The notes beneath the pieces are model-generated. The model was not told the origin of the DNA. It searched no databases and worked only from the letters and a program-made list of their open reading frames with translations. Of a stretch of DNA of 64,000 bases, positions 61,313 through 64,000 are shown one piece after another. The stretch is from contig NZ_CP108882.1 of the NCBI RefSeq assembly GCF_036347055.1, positions 7,986,001 to 8,050,000 on the forward strand, written 5' to 3'. The DNA comes from Streptomyces sp. NBC_00820. GTDB lineage: Bacteria; Actinomycetota; Actinomycetes; Streptomycetales; Streptomycetaceae. Each line of letters starts with the position of its first letter. The first letter of the stretch is position 1. The translations under genes and the position numbers were made by a program.

Positions 61313-62835
61313 GCGACTACGACGCGATCGACTCACTGCTGGCCTCCGTCGGCCCGCAGGTGGAACTCCCGGCCCCGGAGCTCCGCCGTGGCCTGCGGGA
61401 GCGGGCGGGGCTGTCTAAAGCGCAGGTGGCCCGTGCGCTGGGAGTGGGCCCGTCCACGGTCGGCGGCTGGGAGAGCGGCCGGGACCCGGCCGGTGAGACT
61501 CGCGCCAAGTACGCGTACCTGCTGGAGGGTCTGACTACCAAGCTCGCCGAGGCCGATATGGCAATGCCGCCCGCTGAGCAGCCCGTGGCGGACGGCTTGG
61601 TAGACGCGGCATCGTCACCGGAGCCCGCGCAGGACTTCGACGAGGTGGAGACACTCACTGCTTTGCAGCCGTGCGTCTTGTGCGGTGCCCCGGCAGGTCA
61701 GCGGGTGGCGGGATTCGTCCAGCACCTGGACCCCTCCGACTGCCAGACAGTCCCCGCCGGAACTCCGAAGCCCCCGCCTGTCAGGGAAGCCCAAGTCCCG
61801 CGCACTGCACGCCCGCCCCGTCCGGCCGACGGGAAAGGCGCGGCCCCGCGCGGTCGGGCGTTCCAGGAGCCGTCCGGGCCTGCCGACTTGATCCACGAAG
61901 CGGTGCACGCCGTGCTCGCCGAGCACCAGGGCGATGTCGAAGCGGCGAGCGCCGCGTTGCTGAAGCGGGCCATCCCGGACGCGATGCGCCTGCTGGACGA
62001 GACCCGCAAGGGCGCCCGCTACGACGTGATCGCCCATCCCTGGATCCCCGACATCCTCAAGAAGCAGACCTCCAAGGGCGCCGACCAGATCTGGGAGGCC
62101 CGCCCCAAGTGGACGCGGCCCGAACTGCCGCCCGGGAAGCATGAGGTCACCGCACTCGACATCAACGGCGCCTATTTGAGCGCACTCAAGACCCACCTCC
62201 CGCTCGGCCAGCTGGAACACTCCACGGGCTTTGCACACGACCGGCGCCGCGCCGGAGTCCACCTGATCACCCCGCCCGCCTGGGAGCACGACGCGGTGCT
62301 GCCCAACCCGATCGGCCAGCGCGACGAACCAGGACCCCTGTGGGTCAGCGAACCGACCCTGCGCCTGCTGCTGCGCCTGTCCGGCCCGAAGCACCGCCTG
62401 TGCGAGCCGCCCGAGATCCACGAGTCCTACACTTCGGGCGCCACCGAGAACCTCCTGGAGAAGTTCCGGATCGCCCTCAAGGACGCCCGCGACACCGCGA
62501 TCGCAGACGGCGACGAGCTGACGCTTCAGTACGTGAAGGCGATGTACTCCAAGTTCGTGTCCACGATGGGGGAGTCGAACTACAACCGGGAGCTCTACCG
62601 CCCGGATTGGATGCACATCATCCGCTCCCAGGCCTTCGCCAACCTCTGGATGAAGGCACTCAAGGCACACGACGGGGGACTGGCTGTCGTACGGGCGATG
62701 GGCACCGACGAGCTCCACGTCATCGGAGACTGGCGCCGTGTCTTCCCCGAAGGCCGCTCGGTTACCGAGGTCAAGGTCAAGGACACTTACACCGCAGGAA
62801 CCGGCACCGACGCCGACACGGGGCAGGAGCAGTAA
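61309..62835 (+). CDS. HTH + zinc finger + PolB-like domain protein
   Basis: 508 residues. An XRE HTH spans residues 25-72 (RAGLSKAQVARALGVGPSTV). C122xxC125...H139...C145 looks like a zinc site. The C-terminal ~230 residues follow the order of a protein-primed family B DNA polymerase palm: motif A LDINGAYLSALKTHLPLG (Asp284), an LWVSEPTLRLLLRL strand, motif B K410-x2-Y413-SKF, and motif C 'MGTDELHV' with Asp467 where one of the two usual Asp residues is Gly. No exonuclease domain is visible. Gene order and size resemble tap of the Streptomyces telomere operon. The stop TAA directly abuts the next ATG. The polymerase relation is my reading by eye and must be tested. Confidence 0.6.
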   Translation: MSDYDAIDSLLASVGPQVELPAPELRRGLRERAGLSKAQVARALGVGPSTVGGWESGRDPAGETRAKYAYLLEGLTTKLAEADMAMPPAEQPVADGLVDAASSPEPAQDFDEVETLTALQPCVLCGAPAGQRVAGFVQHLDPSDCQTVPAGTPKPPPVREAQVPRTARPPRPADGKGAAPRGRAFQEPSGPADLIHEAVHAVLAEHQGDVEAASAALLKRAIPDAMRLLDETRKGARYDVIAHPWIPDILKKQTSKGADQIWEARPKWTRPELPPGKHEVTALDINGAYLSALKTHLPLGQLEHSTGFAHDRRRAGVHLITPPAWEHDAVLPNPIGQRDEPGPLWVSEPTLRLLLRLSGPKHRLCEPPEIHESYTSGATENLLEKFRIALKDARDTAIADGDELTLQYVKAMYSKFVSTMGESNYNRELYRPDWMHIIRSQAFANLWMKALKAHDGGLAVVRAMGTDELHVIGDWRRVFPEGRSVTEVKVKDTYTAGTGTDADTGQEQ

Positions 62836-63411
62836 ATGCCGGAGAAGAACATCGACTTCGGGAAATTCGGAGCCCGGGGCATCAGAGGCAGCGACGCCGT
62901 CGCCCGCCAGCTCGACCGACTCGCCGGCCACATCGCCACCCCGGTGACCGCCAAACGGGGCCTGATGGCACGCCTGCACTACCTGACGACATCGGACAGG
63001 ACCTGGCAGGCCGCCAAAGACGCCGGACTGACCGTGAGCGACCGGACACTGAAGGCATGGCTGGAGGACAGACGCCGTCCGTCGAAGGCCAACCTGGAAC
63101 GCATCGACGCCGCATACAGGGCGGTGCGGCGCCGCAACGTCGCCCGCCACCTCACCGCCCGCCTCAACCGTGAGGGCCGCGGCACCCGGGTGGAAATCCA
63201 CCCTCTCGACCAGTCCGGCGTGGCGCGCCCGCTCCAGCGTGTGGTGGAACACCGGTCGATGAACGTGCGCGGCTGGGACAAGATCGTCGGGTCCTGGGCG
63301 GCCGGCGACCATCAGGGACTGGACGACGCCTGGACCGCCGATGTCCTGCCCGACCTCGGCTCCCAGTGGGGCCAGTACGAGTACGTCAAAAACATCGGCT
63401 TCGCCGCGTAG
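62836..63411 (+). CDS. Small HTH protein, Tpg-like in size and position
   Basis: 191 residues starting immediately after the previous stop (TAAATG). Residues ~55-95 form an HTH (WQAAKDAGLTVSDRTLKAWL, 'RRRPSKANLERIDAAYRAVRR') of the type seen at the N terminus of Streptomyces terminal proteins, which are about 185 residues. The C terminus (LPDLGSQWGQYEYVKNIGFA) is shared with the relic at 5077-5298. Close similarity to known Tpg is not obvious outside the HTH, so a terminal-protein role is an inference from HTH, size and order. tRNA-fMet begins 65 bases later. Confidence 0.6.
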   Translation: MPEKNIDFGKFGARGIRGSDAVARQLDRLAGHIATPVTAKRGLMARLHYLTTSDRTWQAAKDAGLTVSDRTLKAWLEDRRRPSKANLERIDAAYRAVRRRNVARHLTARLNREGRGTRVEIHPLDQSGVARPLQRVVEHRSMNVRGWDKIVGSWAAGDHQGLDDAWTADVLPDLGSQWGQYEYVKNIGFAA

Positions 63412-63476
63412 AAGCCGACCCCGCAAGTCAATGGTCTCCAGCGTCTGCCAGCATGGCGTACGGTGGTGCGAACCGA

Positions 63477-63550
63477 CGCGGGGTGGAGCAGCTCGGTAGC
63501 TCGCTGGGCTCATAACCCAGAGGTCGCAGGTTCAAATCCTGTCCCCGCTA
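63477..63550 (+). tRNA. tRNA-fMet (CAU), initiator
   Basis: 74 bases fold into a full cloverleaf: acceptor CGCGGGG/CCCCGCT with an unpaired first position, D arm GAGC/GCTC, anticodon arm CTGGG-CTCATAA-CCCAG, T arm GCAGG-TTCAAAT-CCTGT. The C1:U72 mismatch and the three G-C pairs at the base of the anticodon stem mark it as the initiator. CCA is not encoded. tRNA genes are frequent integration sites, but no second copy of its 3' end was found in the window. Confidence 0.97.
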
Positions 63551-63556
63551 CTGCCA

Positions 63557-63594
63557 GGTGGAGGGCCACAACCGTACGGTTGTGGCCCTCCACC
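63557..63594. terminator. Perfect hairpin after tRNA-fMet
   Basis: 38-base perfect palindrome: a 17-base-pair stem GGTGGAGGGCCACAACC closing on GTAC. It starts 7 bases after the tRNA and lies between the tRNA and a convergent gene, so it can end transcription from both sides. The stem is unusually long and perfect. Confidence 0.8.
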
Positions 63595-63604
63595 CGTATG
63601 CGGC

Positions 63605-64000
63605 CTACATGTCGGCAGCAGCCATGCCCAACTGCCAGGTCAGGCACGAGCGTTCGCTCACCGAACCGGTCCGGGACGCGATCCGGTCGTGCCCCGACGC
63701 CAGCATCAGTTGACACCGGTCGGCCGGACGGGACGGGGCGGGCACTCCCGTACGGTGGCGCCCCAGCCACACCAGCAGCGCCTGACGGCCTTCAGCCACA
63801 TCCACCCCCCACCGGACCATCAACTGCTCCACGCCCGCGAGCCATCGGGCACGGCCCGCCGCATCCCGCTGCCCCACCCGTTCGAAGTCCAGCATGGCGC
63901 CCGCGAGCTGCGCCGCCTCCGGGTAGATCACCAGCGGGGCCGCCCGCATCTCCCGCGCACCCAGCCCAGCCGTCCAGGCCCGCTGCACCCAGCACACGGT
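63605..64000 (-). CDS. Hypothetical protein, C-terminal part
   Basis: The frame is open through the right edge of the window, so the N terminus is missing; about 132 residues remain. It contains CWVQRAWTAGLGAREMRAAP and a Trp-rich stretch 'RARWLAGVEQLMVRWGVDV', helical in character. The style recalls C-terminal parts of Streptomyces Cys-rich proteins that accompany transposition modules, but no family is recognised. Confidence 0.5.
   Translation of the reverse strand, partial: TVCWVQRAWTAGLGAREMRAAPLVIYPEAAQLAGAMLDFERVGQRDAAGRARWLAGVEQLMVRWGVDVAEGRQALLVWLGRHRTGVPAPSRPADRCQLMLASGHDRIASRTGSVSERSCLTWQLGMAAADM

Noticed and set aside
63477..63550. Integration at tRNA-fMet with a duplicated 3' end
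   Set aside because: I looked for a second copy of the tRNA 3' end in the window and did not find one; the other boundary may lie outside.

Overview
The window looks like high-GC actinobacterial DNA, most probably a Streptomyces chromosome. Codon third positions are strongly G/C, the protein families are typically streptomycete (XRE pairs, DUF6083, DUF3892, NB-ARC/TPR, TniB/TnsB), and an actinobacterial initiator tRNA-fMet lies near the right end. Almost everything here is accessory: insertion sequences, a Tn7-like transposition module and a dense set of genes that look like anti-phage defence. I see no housekeeping operon other than the tRNA.

Layout. 1-0.3 kb: tail of a LysR regulator. 0.3-1.6 kb: an IS5-type fragment joined to a second IS whose transposase start is covered by a hairpin. 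2.0-3.8 kb: a two-HTH/zinc-ribbon protein with a small membrane protein. 4.4-4.8 kb: a heptanucleotide minisatellite with G-quadruplex potential. 5.1-5.3 kb: a relic of the gene found intact at 62.8-63.4 kb. 5.6-7.3 and 13.7-15.2 kb: two IS elements with clear inverted repeats, each carrying a second gene inside its ends. 7.3-12.1 kb: a giant STAND NTPase with a nuclease-like N terminus (Avs-like). 12.3-13.0 kb: a broken tyrosine recombinase. 15.7-18.1 kb: NB-ARC/TPR protein with a two-TM partner.

18.4-29.1 kb: a tight three-gene operon (small protein, nuclease-helicase fusion, TerD-tailed 910-residue protein), then a 747-residue putative nuclease, divergent from a GmrSD-type restriction enzyme. 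29.3-35.3 kb: Tn7-like core (TnsA, TnsB, TnsC/TniB) with small associated genes and no recognisable TniQ/TnsD. 35.7-43.9 kb: sigma-like gene, HTH protein and ImmA-type protease, then zinc-ribbon and HTH proteins around a palindromic operator region, and a UvrD-like helicase.

44.3-60.7 kb: one defence island, all on the minus strand: JetA, JetB, JetC, JetD (Wadjet-like), a SLATT 2TM protein plus CD-NTase (CBASS-like), an AbiEii-type nucleotidyltransferase with a WYL-like tail, and a second Avs-like STAND nuclease. 61.0-63.4 kb: a tightly coupled operon of an HTH protein, a protein with HTH, zinc-finger-like and family-B-polymerase-like motifs, and a small HTH protein, placed immediately before tRNA-fMet. 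In gene order and sizes it recalls Streptomyces tap-tpg telomere genes but it is divergent. It is my best candidate for an undescribed system. All functional statements are from motif reading by eye; no search was run.
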